64,000 bases of DNA from Eulemur rufifrons (GCF_041146395.1 NC_091006.1:3292001-3356000); one strand, 5' to 3'; shown: positions 35,706-49,347, numbered from the stretch's first letter. The notes: generated from the sequence alone by a model not told the origin. Numbers and translations: made by a program.

Positions 35706-36630
35706 TTTAAAGAGCCCTTGGGAAGAAACCACCAGACCGGTAAGTGAGGAGAGGGGCAGGAATTGAGGGTGATTCCAAAGGCCATGGGGTCAGTGGGACT
35801 TTTTAAAGAGGTGTTGTGGGATTAGGGGGGCGGAATATGAATTTGTTTTCAGACATGCTGAGTTTGATTTTGATAGTTTTCTGAAATCAGTTGGGAAGAG
35901 GGAAATGTTCACTTTGAATGACAATTTTTTTTTTTTAATTCAAAGAAGTCAGAGACTGAACATTCTTCTCTTCCTTGATTGATCTGTAGAAAGATTGAAC
36001 TTTCCCTGCAATAAGATGAAACACTTTCAGCACAGATTTTAAAAATAGTACTTCCTCACTTTCTGGTAAAACTATTCCTCATTTTGCATAGCTTTACACT
36101 AATATTTTTTGGTCTAATAGTGAACCCAGATGTTTCTTTTTTTAAAGTCTTTGTGATCTTGCTAGTATCTTTTCCCTGCTTAAGATAGTCTTTCTTTAAA
36201 AAATAATTCCTCACTGGTTTTGTCCATGATATACTTGTAATCAGTAGACACAGATGACCCAAACTACCCCGTGGAGCTTCAGTCTTTTGCTATGGACCGA
36301 TTCCTCCATTCTTTTAATAGCTTCGGTTCCTCTTTGTGCCCTGCCAGCCTTTTCTACATCCTTGTGGTAGAAAGCGGCCCGCTAAGCATGGTTTTCTGGG
36401 TGTGGCTGGACTGTACTTCCCCCATCTGGGCACCCGTGGCTCTCACTGGCTCTTTTGGGCTCTCTGGCACTAGCTGGCCTGTGACCTTCCCCACAGGGAC
36501 CTCTTGAACGTCTCTGTGGCTGTGCTACCACCGGCGATGGCTCCTTCCAGCATTCTCTGCCACTTACAGATTGCATTGCAGAGATGTCCATTTTCCAAAT
36601 CCCATGGGAGTGTTAAAATATCCAAGCTCA
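35706..36630. other. Intergenic, no gene seen
   Basis: Unassigned A/T-rich sequence to about 36.25 kb, then GC-richer. No gene or repeat I can name. Confidence 0.4.
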
Positions 36631-36639
36631 TCTACTAGG

Positions 36640-37660
<1,021 letters not shown>

Positions 37661-37911
37661 AAAAGAAGAAAAGAAGTTGTAGAACTAGGATCCAAATCCA
37701 CATCATCTGATGACAGTGCCTGCCTTTGACAGCAGGCTATGTTAGTCCTGCTACAGGCTACAGGACCCAGACACATTAGAAGGCAGTTTATCTGTTACCC
37801 ACTGTTGCCAGAGCATGCCCCTTGGAGGGCTCATTCCCTTGCCCACGCAGCTTAGCAATGGGTTCCTTACATGCACATTGAAGGCACCACTCCCTCCACC
37901 CCACCCCTGCC

Positions 37912-38855
37912 CAGATGGGAGAAAATATTTGCAAACTGTGCATCCAACAAGGGACTAATATGCAGAATTTACAACGAACTCAAACAACTCAACCACAACA
38001 AAAACCAAATAACTTTATTAAAAAGTGGGTAAAGGACAAGAATAGACTTTTTTCAAAAGAAGACATACAAATGGCCAACAAACATATGAAAAAATGCTCA
38101 ACATCACTAATCATGAGACAAATGCAAATTAAAACCACAATAAGATATCATCTTACACCAGTCAGAATGGCTACTATGAAAACGTCAAAAAATGACAGAG
38201 GTTGGTGAGGATGTGGAGAAAAGAGAATGCTTATACACTGTTGGTGGAAATATAAATTAGTGCAATTCCTATGGAAAACAGTATGGAGATTTCTCAAAGG
38301 ACTAAAAATAGAACTTTCATTCAATCTAGCAATCCTACTACTGGGATTATACCCAAAAGAAATATAATCAGTTTATCAAAAAGATACCTGCACTTGTATG
38401 TTTATTGCAGCACTATTCATAATAGCAAAGATATGGAATCAACCTAAGTGTCCATCAATGGATGATTAGATAAAGCAAATGTGGTGTGTACACACAATGG
38501 AATACTATTCAGCCATAAAAAAGAATGAAATCATGTCTTTGGCAGCAACAGGGATGAAACTGGAGGCCGTTATGTTAAGTGAAATAACTCAGAAACAGAA
38601 AGTCAAATACCACGTGTTCTCACTTAAAAATGGGAACTAAACAATGAGTACAGATGGACATAGAGTGTGGAACAACAGACATTGGAGACTCAGAAGAGCG
38701 GGAAGGTGGGAGGGGAATAAGGGATGAAAAATTACTTAATGGGCATAAATACACTATTGAGGTGATGGTTACACTAAAAGCCCAGACTTCATCACTACGC
38801 AATATATCCATGTAACAAAATTGCACTTGTACCCCTTAAATTTATATATAAAAAA
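37912..38855 (+). repeat. L1 3' end (primate L1P/MA-like), ORF2 C-terminus plus 3' UTR
   Basis: The best-preserved L1 here: 'AACAAGGGACTAATATGCAG', 'CTAATCATGAGACAAATGCA', 'TACTGGGATTATACCCAAAA', 'ACAATGGAATACTATTCAGC' and the 3' UTR ending CATGTAACAAAATTGCACTT and GTACCCCTTAAATTT. The ORF2 frame is open at 37915-38208 and then broken. 5'-truncated. Confidence 0.92.
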
Positions 38856-38959
38856 GATTGTTTTAATTTGCGAGTATCTGACTACCATCTTATTTGATAT
38901 TCTTTGCTGTTGTTCCCGGTTTGTAGTAAGCATACTGAGCACATAACTAGAAAAGATAA

Positions 38960-39840
38960 ATCACTTTAGTCATTTCCATTTCTGGCAATGATTCAGACCA
39001 ACCTCACCACTAAGAACAACTAGAGAAGATGGAAACATATATGGGAAACATATAACTGAATACAGCGGAAAGCTACCAAGGTAGCAAGGATTTAAGGGGC
39101 CAGAGTCCCAGAGACGAGAGAAGTAAACTGAGATAAGTCCAGCATTCTGTGGTGCTTTTCTCCTGGAAGCATCACCTGATTATAGATCGTATGGAGGTAA
39201 GACGCCAAGCAGAAAGCAGTGGTTAGGAAGCTGGGAAACCAAGCAGAGCTTTTGGAAAAACTTACATTTTCATTTAAAGCCGAGGAAGCGCTACATTCTA
39301 CTAAGGATAAACTGGAAACAGACACTCCTCTTAAAAGACTGAATAGAAGTTCAGGTCCCTTTCGATTCCAAACTAAATTAAAGTGATTAGCTCTTACTCT
39401 ATTTGCCTGCCAGGAAACAAAGCTAAGTCTTCTTCGGAGGAAGATAACATCAAATAGAGTGTCAAATTATCTGCATAATTTGTCACACATAATGACTTGA
39501 GTTTAATCAAAAATTTCCAGGGCTATAAGGAGATAGGATGAAATAACCAAAATGAAAAGAAAAATAGACAATAGAAAGAGACCCTCATGTGACCCACATA
39601 TCGTGATCACCAGAAATAGACTTTAAAATATCTGATTGAGTTCCTACCTAGAACAATAAGGCAAGAAAAAGAAATTAAAGGTGCAAATATAGAAAGTAAA
39701 AAATAAAAAAAAACCTCATTATTCACAGACAGCACGATTGTATACGTAGGAAGTATGAAAGAATTGCAGGCAAGCTATTAGAATTCATATGTAAATCTAA
39801 GGAAGGTTGTTAGATCAAGTCAAGGGGTCAAATCAGCACG
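38960..39840 (+). repeat. Ancient L1/HAL1 remnant
   Basis: Ends with a decayed ORF2 reverse-transcriptase segment ('CTCATTATTCACAGACAGCA', then AGAATTGCAGGCAAGCTATT). An upstream A-rich part has 'ATTCAGACCAACCTCACCAC' and 'GAAATAGACTTTAAAATATC', as in HAL1/L1 5' halves. The join implies a large internal deletion. Class uncertain. Confidence 0.55.
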
Positions 39841-41177
39841 ATTCTCTCCTGGCTGCTCCTCAATCAACAGTTTGGAAAGTTTCCCCCAAAAGACTACACT
39901 TTCCATGGTCAAAGGAACATTAAATTGATCATTCTTAGAAAGAGGCGCTTAGATAAGTGACTACTTTTTATTATGGAATTGAGAAGAAAGGATTCAGGAG
40001 AGAAAACAACTTGAGTAAACAAGACAGGAATAGACCTAACAGATATACCCCTGTGTGGTCTTGATCCCTTAGGAATCCAAAACTAATTTTCAGCATAGAT
40101 CCTTCTTAAGGATATAGTTTCCTAATTCCCAACTGATTATTTAGCTGAATTTGGGCATTGGGTGTCCCAAGGCTAGCTGGGTTTGCAGTTGCTGTTCCCA
40201 AACTCCTTTCTTCCCTTCTCTGTTCCCAGATACCATGGCAACGCTTAATCAAAAGCAACACCTACAGCTCCATTTCTTATCCCACGGGGCACAGCGGAGC
40301 ACTCAGAGCTGCAGCTTTAGATGTAACAGCAAAAAAACTGAGCTAACTGGAGACTTACCTTTGCAACTTGTAACAAGACTTGGCATCTGTGTACCTCATG
40401 TGATTCTGGGAGAATTCTGTATCAAAAAGTTGGGTTTTTCTTCATGACAATCTCGGTTTTATGAATATCCCAGTAATCACAGGTAGGGCTTTTCCCTCCT
40501 ACTCTGGTGCCTCTTTTGCTCTTCCCTCTAAGGAGAGCAAAACCCTGGCAGATCTCATGCGGGTTTTTAGAAATAGGTGTGGTCGTTACTAAATCCATGT
40601 ACAAGAGAACACACTCTATTCCCGGGTGGGTCCCACTTGCTCTTGTTGGAACGTGTTTTGGATCGATAGGCCTCTTAAAAAAAAAAAAATACTTCACTAA
40701 GTATGTAGTTTGGGTACATTTTACTTAAATTTCAAATTAAAATAAAATTCTCCCCATAGGAACCGATTTCTTATTAAGAGAAAAGGACTTACTTTTTCTC
40801 TTAGTAGGAGTCTGGGTGCCTTTGTCAGTATGTGTCCTATATATCATCCTTGCAAAGGAGGCGGAGAGGAGGGGAGGAGACATTTCCCAAAAGAATGACT
40901 ATAATTGTATCTCAATAAAATGTACCAAGAGAAAAAGTTAATCTTTTTAGAGCAATAGGACATCCATAGGAAGCCATTCTGGATATTCCGATCTCATGAC
41001 ACGTTTTAGGGGTTCTGATTCTCTTGGCTGGACTCTATAAGTCTTTGTCCCTGCTGGGCCTCTCACTGTGGCCCACCCTGACTGTGCTGTCAGAAACGTA
41101 CCCCAGCCCGTGCTGGTTCCTTCTCAGCCCTCCCCATGTTTCCCCGCACCCCACTCTCCACCTTGTGACACAGAGTT
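39841..41177. other. Intergenic, unassigned
   Basis: No coding gene recognised. A 98-codon open frame at 40151-40447 shows no domain. Texture suggests an old LTR or internal repeat I cannot name. Confidence 0.35.
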
Positions 41178-41965
41178 CGGCATTGGGGGAATGTAAACCA
41201 GTGCAGCCGTTATGGAAAACAGTATGGAGTTTCCTTGAAAAATTAAAAATAGCACTGCCGTATGATACAACAGTCTCACTATTGGGTATGTCTCCAAAGG
41301 GAATGAAACCAGCATGTCAAAGAGATGTCTGCTCTCCCGTGTTTATCACAGCTCTGTTCACAATGGCCAAGATACGGAATCAACCTACGTGTCCATCTGC
41401 AGATGAGTGGATAAAGGAAATGAGGTACATGCTCACAATGGAATACTGTTCAGCCATAAAAAGAAGGGAATCCTGTCATTTTTGGCAACATGGATGAACC
41501 TCGAGGACATTAGCTGAAGTGAAATAAGCCAGGCAGAGAAAGACAAACAGTGTACGATTGACTCGTACGTAGAATTTTAAAAAGTTGACCTCCTAGAAGT
41601 GGAGAGTAGAATGGTGGTTACCAGAGGCTGGGGAGGGGAGAGGGCGACGGGGAGGGGAGAGGGCGACAGGGAGAAATAGGTCAGTAGGTACAAAGTTTCA
41701 GTGAGTTAGAAGAAGCACGTCCTGGTGTTCCGTCGCACGGTAGGTGACTATGGTCAACAATACTATATTGTATATTTCAAAGTAGCTAGAAGAGAAGATT
41801 TCGAATGTGTCCACCACAAAGAAATGGTAATTGTATAAGAGGATGGATATGCTAAATATCCTGATTTGATTATTACACAATGTATACACGTACTGAAACA
41901 TCACACTGTACCCCATACATATGTACAATGATTATATGTCAATTAAAACAAAAAATAAAAAATAC
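41178..41965 (+). repeat. L1 3' end (L1MA-like)
   Basis: Plus-strand L1: 'GTTATGGAAAACAGTATGGA', 'CAGCTCTGTTCACAATGGCC', 'CACAATGGAATACTGTTCAG' and the 3' UTR with 'GTGGTTACCAGAGGCTGGGG' and 'GATTATTACACAATGTATAC'. A short duplication (GGGGAGGGGAGAGGGCGAC, twice) sits at about 41632-41666. 5'-truncated. Confidence 0.92.
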
Positions 41966-41989
41966 ATGGTGTTCCCTATACCTGTTTTC

Positions 41990-42135
41990 TGTTATGTGTG
42001 GTCTGTCTCCCCCACTAGAATGAGACCCGGGAAAGTGGGGAGCTTTCTCTGTTTTGTCCCTTGGTGCATACTAAATGCTTAGGACCATGCTTTGTGTATA
42101 GTGAGGACTCAATAAATACTTGTTTGTAATTTGAA
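41990..42135 (+). repeat. L2 LINE 3' end fragment
   Basis: 'CTCCCCCACTAGAATGAGAC' and the end 'GTGAGGACTCAATAAATACT' match the L2 terminus in the plus direction. Confidence 0.65.
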
Positions 42136-42529
42136 AATTCTGTAGTTTAATTAACCAAGTACCAAGCCTTTTGCCTCAAATTGAACTAAAAACTTTGATT
42201 AAAAAGCCTTTGCTATTATCCAAAATGATATTATCACAGATTTCCCAGACATGGGGTTAGGTTGTGCTATTCCTTTTCCATAATACCATTTAAAAAAAAT
42301 TATTAAGAAGTGTTAATCTTCTAATATGAAGGTATAAAAACTATGGGAATTTTTTAAAAATTATGTTACATACTCTATGATGTAAAGCGAATTTGGGGCT
42401 AACCAAAAGTTTCCCTAAAGAAATTAAAGACACAACACATTTGTCTTTAATCATGGCATGAAGTGTCTGTTTGGGGAACATGATATGAAAAAGTCCACGT
42501 CTGATTATAATTATTAAACTGAGCATTGA

Positions 42530-42715
42530 ATGCTTGCTATGTGCCAGGCATTTTTGCCTACATTATTGCTAATTTCCCCAACAATTCTTCAAGGCAGTTA
42601 TATTATCATCCACATCTATAGATGAGGAAACTGAGGCCCAGAAAGAAGAGATAACTGGCCCAAGGTCACACTGACCTCAGATGAGAACGTGGGTTTGACC
42701 AACCTCAGACGCTGC
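42530..42715 (-). repeat. MIR SINE, reverse orientation
   Basis: Reverse MIR: 'GCTATGTGCCAGGCATTTTT', 'AGATGAGGAAACTGAGGCCC' and 'CTGGCCCAAGGTCACACTGA' in order. Confidence 0.88.
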
Positions 42716-44169
42716 GTAGGTTTTCTGGAATACAGTGCAACACAATTTCACACGTGTTGTTCGTTTCATAGTCTGGGTCAACACATATGTTTTGAGTAAG
42801 TATTATGTTCCTAGCACTGTGCAAGCTTCCTTGGAGACCCCTGCAGGAAGCTCGGCCGCTCGCTGGGAGGTACTTGTGCACCTGGGCAGACTATGTGATG
42901 TGACAAGTGAGTGGGGTCCACTGTAGATGCTGGGGGTGGGGGGCAGGGGGCTCTGAAGAGGGAGGCCCTCGTGGGCTGGGCTCCTGGAGCCCAAGTACCT
43001 TGGCCTTCTCCGCCAGGCAGGGGCCATTGGTTGGGTTTGGCGGCCCAGCTGCTGTCTCCCCTCCCAGTGGCACCTCGATCCTTGGAGTGGTGACCTTTCC
43101 CCTGCGGTGTGGTCTTGGCAGAAGGATCACTGCCTCCCACTTCCCCTGCTCCCCTGCAGCCTCTGAGGAAATTGGATAGGCAAATGCTTCCTCTCTTGGA
43201 TGCTGGGAGTCGCAGACCTGGATCTTGAGGAAATGACACAGGGATGGCGGAGCGGGAGCAGGCAGCAATGACCATGGCGGGCAGAGGCCAGAACCGAGGT
43301 GGCCACATCTTGAATGGGCTGTTCCTGATCTGAGGCAGCGACCGAGTTCCCTGAGAGCAGGGTCATCTCCCAGCTCCCACCAAGTCAAGTCTGTGAGCCC
43401 GTGATAGCTTCCCATAAACTCCTTCTGAGTGAACACAATCCTAAATCTGTTGTCTGGTCTTTACTGGAAAAGCATGCCTTTTCCTTTCCCCTTTATCCTA
43501 CATTTAACAATGATGGATATACCAGGGCTGTCTGGAAAGTATCCAGCCATTGTTAACGTACCGAGAGTGGTGACGTGCTGGATACTTTCCGGACAGCCCT
43601 CGGAGTCCATGGGAAAACGTCCCGGGGAGCATCATGGAAACAGAAGGCGAAATCTGCTTTTAGGAGATCACTGTCTGATTCTTACTCAACAAAGCTGGGG
43701 CACTTCAGTGTTTTCTTCAGTCCTCTGAAGCCTGGGAATCTCACAAGGTGTCACCAGGATAAGAGAGAAAGCCCATCAATTTGTCCTGGGAGACCCCAGG
43801 CCCTCCAGGTGGGGCGGAAGCTCTGATTCAGGCGTGGAGGGGAGGGTGCTGCTGGGGCCCTGTGCTCTGGCCGGGTTTGCTCTGTGGGACTGATGCAGGG
43901 GAGAGGCTCTCCTGCATTTTGGCTCGGAGCACAAGATCTTATCTGCAAAACCACAGCACTGCGCCTGATCCCGAAACCATGAAAGAATTAAGCCTGGGAT
44001 GACCCAGTTACTGGGAGATGCTGCACAGCTCCAAGACTGTTCGTTTCCTTCCACAGGGTGATGTGTTAATTCACTGACTGTATTTTCAGAGCGCACCTGC
44101 CACTTTCAACTCCCTGCACCCGTAGTTACAACGTGGAAGAGTCACTGGAATTCATCAAAGCCAACTATT
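42716..44169. other. Intergenic, GC-rich, no gene seen
   Basis: Overlapping chance frames on both strands (up to 181 codons at 42891-43436, minus) have no recognisable domain. A mariner-like hairpin at 43522-43602 is listed separately. Confidence 0.4.
43522..43602. mobile_element. Palindromic MITE, mariner-like
   Basis: Two 24-nt arms, 43524-43547 and 43577-43600, pair with 23 matches; the single mismatch is T versus C at the tenth position (43533). Loop of 29 nt. The arms begin AGGGCTGTC and end GGAAAGTATCCAGC. The left flank reads ATATACC, compatible with a TA insertion site; the right flank has no TA. Size and structure fit a small non-autonomous Tc1/mariner element; the family is inferred. 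Confidence 0.65.
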
Positions 44170-44185
44170 CCAGTTTCTTTTTTTC

Positions 44186-44529
44186 TTTTTTTCTTTTTTT
44201 TTTGTTGTTGAGACAGAGTCTCACTTTGTTGCCCAGGCTAGAGTGAGTGCCGTGGCATCAGCTTAGCTCACAGCAACCTCAGACTCCTCGGCTTAAGCGA
44301 TCCTACTGCCTCAGCCTCCCGAGTAGCTGGGACTACAGGCATGCGCCACTATGCCCGGCTAATTTTTTCTATATAGATTTTTAGTTGTCCATATAATTTC
44401 TTTCTATTTTTAGTAGAGACGGGGTCTCGCTCTTGCTCAGGATGGTCTCGAACTCCTGACCTCGAGCGATCCACCCGCCTCGGCCTCCCAGAGAGCTAGG
44501 ATTACAGGCGTGAGCCACCGCGCCCGGCC
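44186..44529 (-). repeat. Full-length lemur-type Alu, reverse, with TSD
   Basis: Reverse Alu with the lemur linker (ATAATTTCTTTCTATTTTTA on the plus strand). Flanked by a perfect 16-bp duplication CCAGTTTCTTTTTTTC at 44170-44185 and 44529-44544 (the shared base at 44529 is ambiguous). Confidence 0.95.
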
Positions 44530-44710
44530 CAGTTTCTTTTTTTCAACTTGGAGATTTTCATTTTAAGTTGTCATGGGAAAATAACCCGTAATAAATCCCT
44601 TTAAGCATGGGGAACTAGGACAATTACTGACATTTTAAGAATTATGAAAACATTTTAAAGTTTTTTGATTAAAGTTCTAAAGGAGATAAGTAATCCTTTT
44701 TTCTTTTTCT

Positions 44711-44735
44711 TTCTCTCTCTCTCTCTCTCTCTCTT
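44711..44735 (+). repeat. (CT)n microsatellite
   Basis: A run of TC/CT dinucleotides inside a longer pyrimidine tract from about 44697 to 44744. Confidence 0.9.
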
Positions 44736-44744
44736 TTCTTTTTG

Positions 44745-45350
44745 GAAAGGCTTCAATTAATTCAAGGACAGACATTGTGTACACAGACTGTTCAAGTCTA
44801 ATTAATTATCTGGCTATGCCCACAACAGTCACACCTTCAAAACATTGAGGTTATAGCTAATCATCTGAGATTCTCCCACACTGAAATAATTGCACACACC
44901 CTTTGGGGCCATGACAGATATATGTACTGGGTGAGTCAGAAGAACCGAAGGCACACCCCCAGAGGGAAATCAAGTTCTGTTTGTTTGTTAGTGACTCATT
45001 GATTTAGTCATGCATTCAATATTCGATATCTGATGTAAAAGATTTAAAATCCTAAGGTGGTACCTTGAAGCAAAAGCACACAGGTTGGGTTAACCAATCA
45101 CATTAATATTTTGTACCGTAAATTAGATTAGCAATCCCACAGCTGGGAAAAGCAATGGCAAAAAGATCCCAGGAAATAGTGTGGGTCAGAAAACCACTGG
45201 TGAGCGATCTTGATGAGGGTGGATGGTGGGTTTATTTCAGTCTGAGATCAACAGGAACCTCAGGCCGGTCACCTTTGACCGTTGGAGAGATCCCGTGCCT
45301 AGTGGCACTCACTTGGGGTTGATTTACCATATTAGAGTGTGCATTAAAAA
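44745..45350. promoter_or_regulatory. Candidate conserved non-coding element
   Basis: Repeat-free A/T-balanced sequence with homeobox-like TTCAATTAATTC and TCTAATTAATTATC, the palindromic GGGTTAACC with an overlapping CCAAT box, and several bZIP-like TGAGTCA or TGACTCA sites (44932-44938 and 44991-44998). It lies about 27 kb upstream of CEBPA and 7.6 kb upstream of CEBPG. Motif evidence only. Confidence 0.3.
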
Positions 45351-46387
45351 GTGAGCTCCTAATTTAACTCAAACATGCATTTAACTTTTTAAAAATCTTT
45401 ATTTTTCCAGGCATTGGTAAACTTTAAAAATAGAATGTGAGACAAAATGCTTGACCTGGAAACCCCTCTTGGAAAAGCTACTTAGATCACCTGTATACAG
45501 CAAAGCATAGAATGTAGCACGTCAATCCTTGTTGAGAGCCAAATCCTTTCTATTTACTCCAGAAAAAGACATACTATGCCAGGTTTTATAAACGGCCATA
45601 AGCCTTATCAGAGTCACAGTTGAGTGGTGGTATGCAGGTCTGGAGTACAAATGCAAAAATAAGTGTTCAAGCAGGTCATGACACGCCCGTGCACCATCAA
45701 ACGCATCTTTTCTTTGGCACAGGTTTTTGGAATTCATCACTCCAAGGAAACAACAGCTTGTCAATCCAAACCTTGGCTGCTGAGACTGGTGGCTAGCTCA
45801 GTGATGATTTTCATGTGTGACTCAAAGGCAAGAGAGCCGGCCCTGTGAGGCATTGGTATGGTCACCAGCGGGGCATCCTCCAGCCCTGCTTCCCACAGGT
45901 TTCAGCTGTGGTCAGGAGAATCGGGTTTCTTTGGAGGACGCCCTGTGTGAGGTAAGAGAGAGGTGAGCAGCTGAACAGAAAAGCTGGACGCAGTGGGTCG
46001 AAAGATTGGGTTCCACTTTGATTATCTTTGTTGATGTGGGGGGAAAAGCGGTGTTTGCATCCGAATGTCTGAGGGTAAGTGCAGAACTGTCAACAGGGCC
46101 TGCCACTTGGCTAGAGCCGATCTTCCATTTTCCAGTGCACAGTGGGCCAGACAAAACTGAGGTTGACAGTGTGTGCCTTCTACTCTGAGGACTCCAATAG
46201 CACCCGTCCTTCTGACGGGGGCATGGGGCACAGGGCAGCAGCTTACTGCATCTCTGAGTTGCTTCACTAGCTCCAGCCTTTTGCCTTCACCTTTTCAGCA
46301 ATCAGAAAAAGAAAGCCACATGATGAAACCAATTACTGATGAAAGGTTAATTTGCAGAACATCCTTATCATCCTAGCATAAATAGCT
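45351..46387. other. Intergenic, no gene seen
   Basis: Unassigned unique sequence. Short open frames only, none recognisable. Confidence 0.4.

Positions 46388-46415
<28 letters not shown>
46388..46415 (+). repeat. (CA)14 microsatellite
   Basis: About 28 bases of uninterrupted CA dinucleotide, followed by AAAAGG. Confidence 0.92.
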
Positions 46416-46418
<3 letters not shown>

Positions 46419-46574
46419 AATTGGAGTGAATCCACTTAAAACAGGGACCCAGATTGCATATATAGTGAAAAAAGGGATGTTGATTGGAGCTTTGCCTTGA
46501 AAATAAAAAGTAGCACAGACAGTTTTAATTTATTTCAGAAAATTAGGTTACAATTGCAATTAAGCACAATTCTT

Positions 46575-46905
<331 letters not shown>

Positions 46906-46918
46906 AAGCACAATTCTT

Positions 46919-47500
46919 AAAATGAGCAAAGAATGGGTGGAGTGTTGGTGGGGAGGTGTCGATTACGGTGTGTGCTGCGACTCTACGGATTTCCCTTTGG
47001 ATGGTTGCAGTGCGATCGCAAAGAGGGGCATTGGTTCATTTTCCCAAGAGCCTCCCAGTCCTTCGCTGTTGAATTTACTGTCTTTCATATCAGTGGCCTG
47101 TACCCGTGGATTTCCCTTCTGCAGTCGTTAGCCATCTGAATCTCACTCATCCACGCCTGTCAATGGCTTTGCTTGTGACACAAGCAATCAATGTGACTGT
47201 CACAGACTGTGTGACATCTGGCTTCTTGGGCACTTTCACTCATGGTGGACCTATTGTGTGCGTCCTGTGTCCCCCTCCACTGCCAGGAACAGCCCGACCC
47301 CTCAGAATGGTCACACGAGTGGCAAAATGGCTCCCTATTGGATCAGGAGTAAAAAAAGTTTTGACTGTAACCCCCAAGTTAAAAATATATATTGTTCTCA
47401 TCATCGTTTTCTAAACATAACTGAAATTGCCCTTTGTATTATATCCAAAAATTTATTATACCAAAAAAGATTTTGAAAGACTGATTTTCTTTTAAGTTAT
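46919..47500. other. Intergenic, no gene seen
   Basis: Open frames of 91 and 102 codons are present but unrecognised. No repeat is identified. Confidence 0.4.
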
Positions 47501-47511
47501 TTGGTTATTTT

Positions 47512-47675
47512 GTTTTTTTAATTTTTTTTTATTTCAGCATATTACTGGGGTAGAAATGTTTAGGTTACATATATTGCCTTTGCCCCACCCGAGTCAGAGC
47601 TTCTAGCATGTCCATTCCTGAGACAGTGTGCACTGCACCCGTTAGGTGTGTATATACCCATCCCCTCCTCCCCGC
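47512..47675 (-). repeat. Short strepsirrhine-type L1 3' end with TSD
   Basis: Poly-T followed by 'GTTTAGGTTACATATATTGC' and 'CACCCGAGTCAGAGCTTCTA', which I recall as the 3' end of lemur L1s, in reverse. Flanked by an 11-bp duplication TTGGTTATTTT at 47501-47511 and 47676-47686. Only about 165 bp was copied. Confidence 0.8.
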
Positions 47676-47689
47676 TTGGTTATTTTCTT

Positions 47690-48060
47690 GATCCTTTTTA
47701 TTTAATATCTACTTTTATTGTATTATGGACAAAGTTCTGCTTTGGGGGAATATATTCACATTTCCTTTATTGCCTGATGTAAAATCCTTTTTTTTTTCTT
47801 TTTTGGTGACAGTTCCATGGATAGTTGAGAAGAATGTGTATTCTTTGACCTATCCAGCATTGATATATTTTATCTATTAAATCACAGGTATATGCTGTTA
47901 TTCAGGTCTTCCTTGTCTTTTTTTAAAAAAACAGATTTATTGAAATAAAATTCATATACCCTACAATTCACTGATTTAAGGTATAAAATTTAATTTTTTT
48001 GGCATATTCACAGGGTTGGGCAACAATCATTGTACTTCTAATTTAGCCTAATTTGCCGAC
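47690..48060 (-). repeat. Old L1 remnant, reverse
   Basis: 'GAGAAGAATGTGTATTCTTT' and 'CAGATTTATTGAAATAAAAT' followed by a TTCACAGGGTTGGGCAACAA block are reverse-strand old L1 pieces. The younger L1 end at 47512-47675 appears inserted at its edge. Confidence 0.65.
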
Positions 48061-48735
48061 ATCTGCAGATTTATGACTTAGTTCTAGTGAAATATAGAAG
48101 TTTTACTCTTGAATGGCTCCATTCCAGCCCGTTTGTATGCCATTATTTATTGTTACACATTATATCTCTATATGTTAAAAAAACCAAGATACTTTAGTAT
48201 AATTAATGCATTGTGTAGACACCAGTCTTTTACAAAAACTGAGAGAAGAAAGGAAAGAAAGTATATACACACAGAGTTTTTTATATTACCTTTTCATGTA
48301 CCCTTTCTGGTTCTCTTTATTTATGACTGTAGATTTGCGATACCATCTGGGTCTTTCCTCCTGCCAATATAGCTTTGCTCCCACCTTCCATGTGGTATTA
48401 GTGTCAAACATATTGTATTTCTACATATTATAGATCCAACAATACAGTTATATAAACATTGTTTTATGAAACAACCTTTTAAATCAGTTAAGAGATAACA
48501 GAGAAAAATATACAATTATACTGTGTTTTGTAATTTCTATGTAATTTCTACCTCTACTAATGCTTTGTGTACGTGTGTCTGTGTGAGCGTGTACTCATGT
48601 TACTGTCTGGAGTCACTTGCTTTCTGCCTGAATGTCTCTTGTCAAACAGGTGTGCTATCAGCAAATGGTCTCCGGTTTTGTTTATCTGGGAATATCTTTA
48701 TTTTGCTTTCATGATATTAGAAATGAGGAAGCAAA
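48061..48735. other. Intergenic, A/T-rich, no gene seen
   Basis: Unassigned, possibly further decayed L1. Short frames only. Confidence 0.35.
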
Positions 48736-48739
48736 TATT

Positions 48740-48900
48740 TCGGTATCCACTTATTTTGTACCCACTATGTGCCAGACACTATGCTAGCTCCTTTTCATGT
48801 CAGTTTACTTAATCCTTAGAACACCTCTCTGAAGTATTTGCTGTCAACCCTCTCTACAGATGAGGGACGGAAGCTTAGTTAGGTTAAACTAGACATCATC
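48740..48900 (-). repeat. MIR SINE, reverse
   Basis: 'CACTATGTGCCAGACACTAT', then CTTAATCCTTAGAACACCTC and CTACAGATGAGGGACGGAAG: reverse MIR order. Confidence 0.8.
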
Positions 48901-49127
48901 GTCCAGTTCTGTCTCCAAAGCCCATCACACTGCCGTGATGGAGACTGGTGTCACATACATCACAAATAAATAAATATCCCTTTATCTCCAGTTTTGTGCT
49001 CCTATACTTCATAGGTACTAGAATAATTTGCATTCCAATCATTATGTAATGGGTAATTGTGCTTATTCAATGGAGCAAAGATATAAGACCGTCCCGGGCC
49101 CACAAAAATACAGATTACCGTTCTCAA

Positions 49128-49347
49128 TGTGCACAGATGTCATGCACCTCTCCTTATGTGTACAGATGGCGTACACCTGTCCGTATGTGCAAAGATGACA
49201 GGCAACTATCTTCATGTGCACAGACACGTGTAGCTCTCCTGTGTGCAGATGATACGTACCTATCTTCACATGCTCACATGGCACATACCTATCTTTGTGT
49301 GCACAGATGACATGTACTTGTCCTTAAGTGCACAAATGACATGTCTT
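49128..49347 (+). repeat. Decayed minisatellite, 29-bp unit, about 7.7 copies
   Basis: Units of 27-29 bp start at 49128, 49157, 49186, 49215, 49242, 49271 and about 49298, with a partial last copy. Approximate unit: TGTGCACAGATGACATGTAC followed by CTATCCTTA. Copies differ from each other by several bases, so the array is old. Confidence 0.9.
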
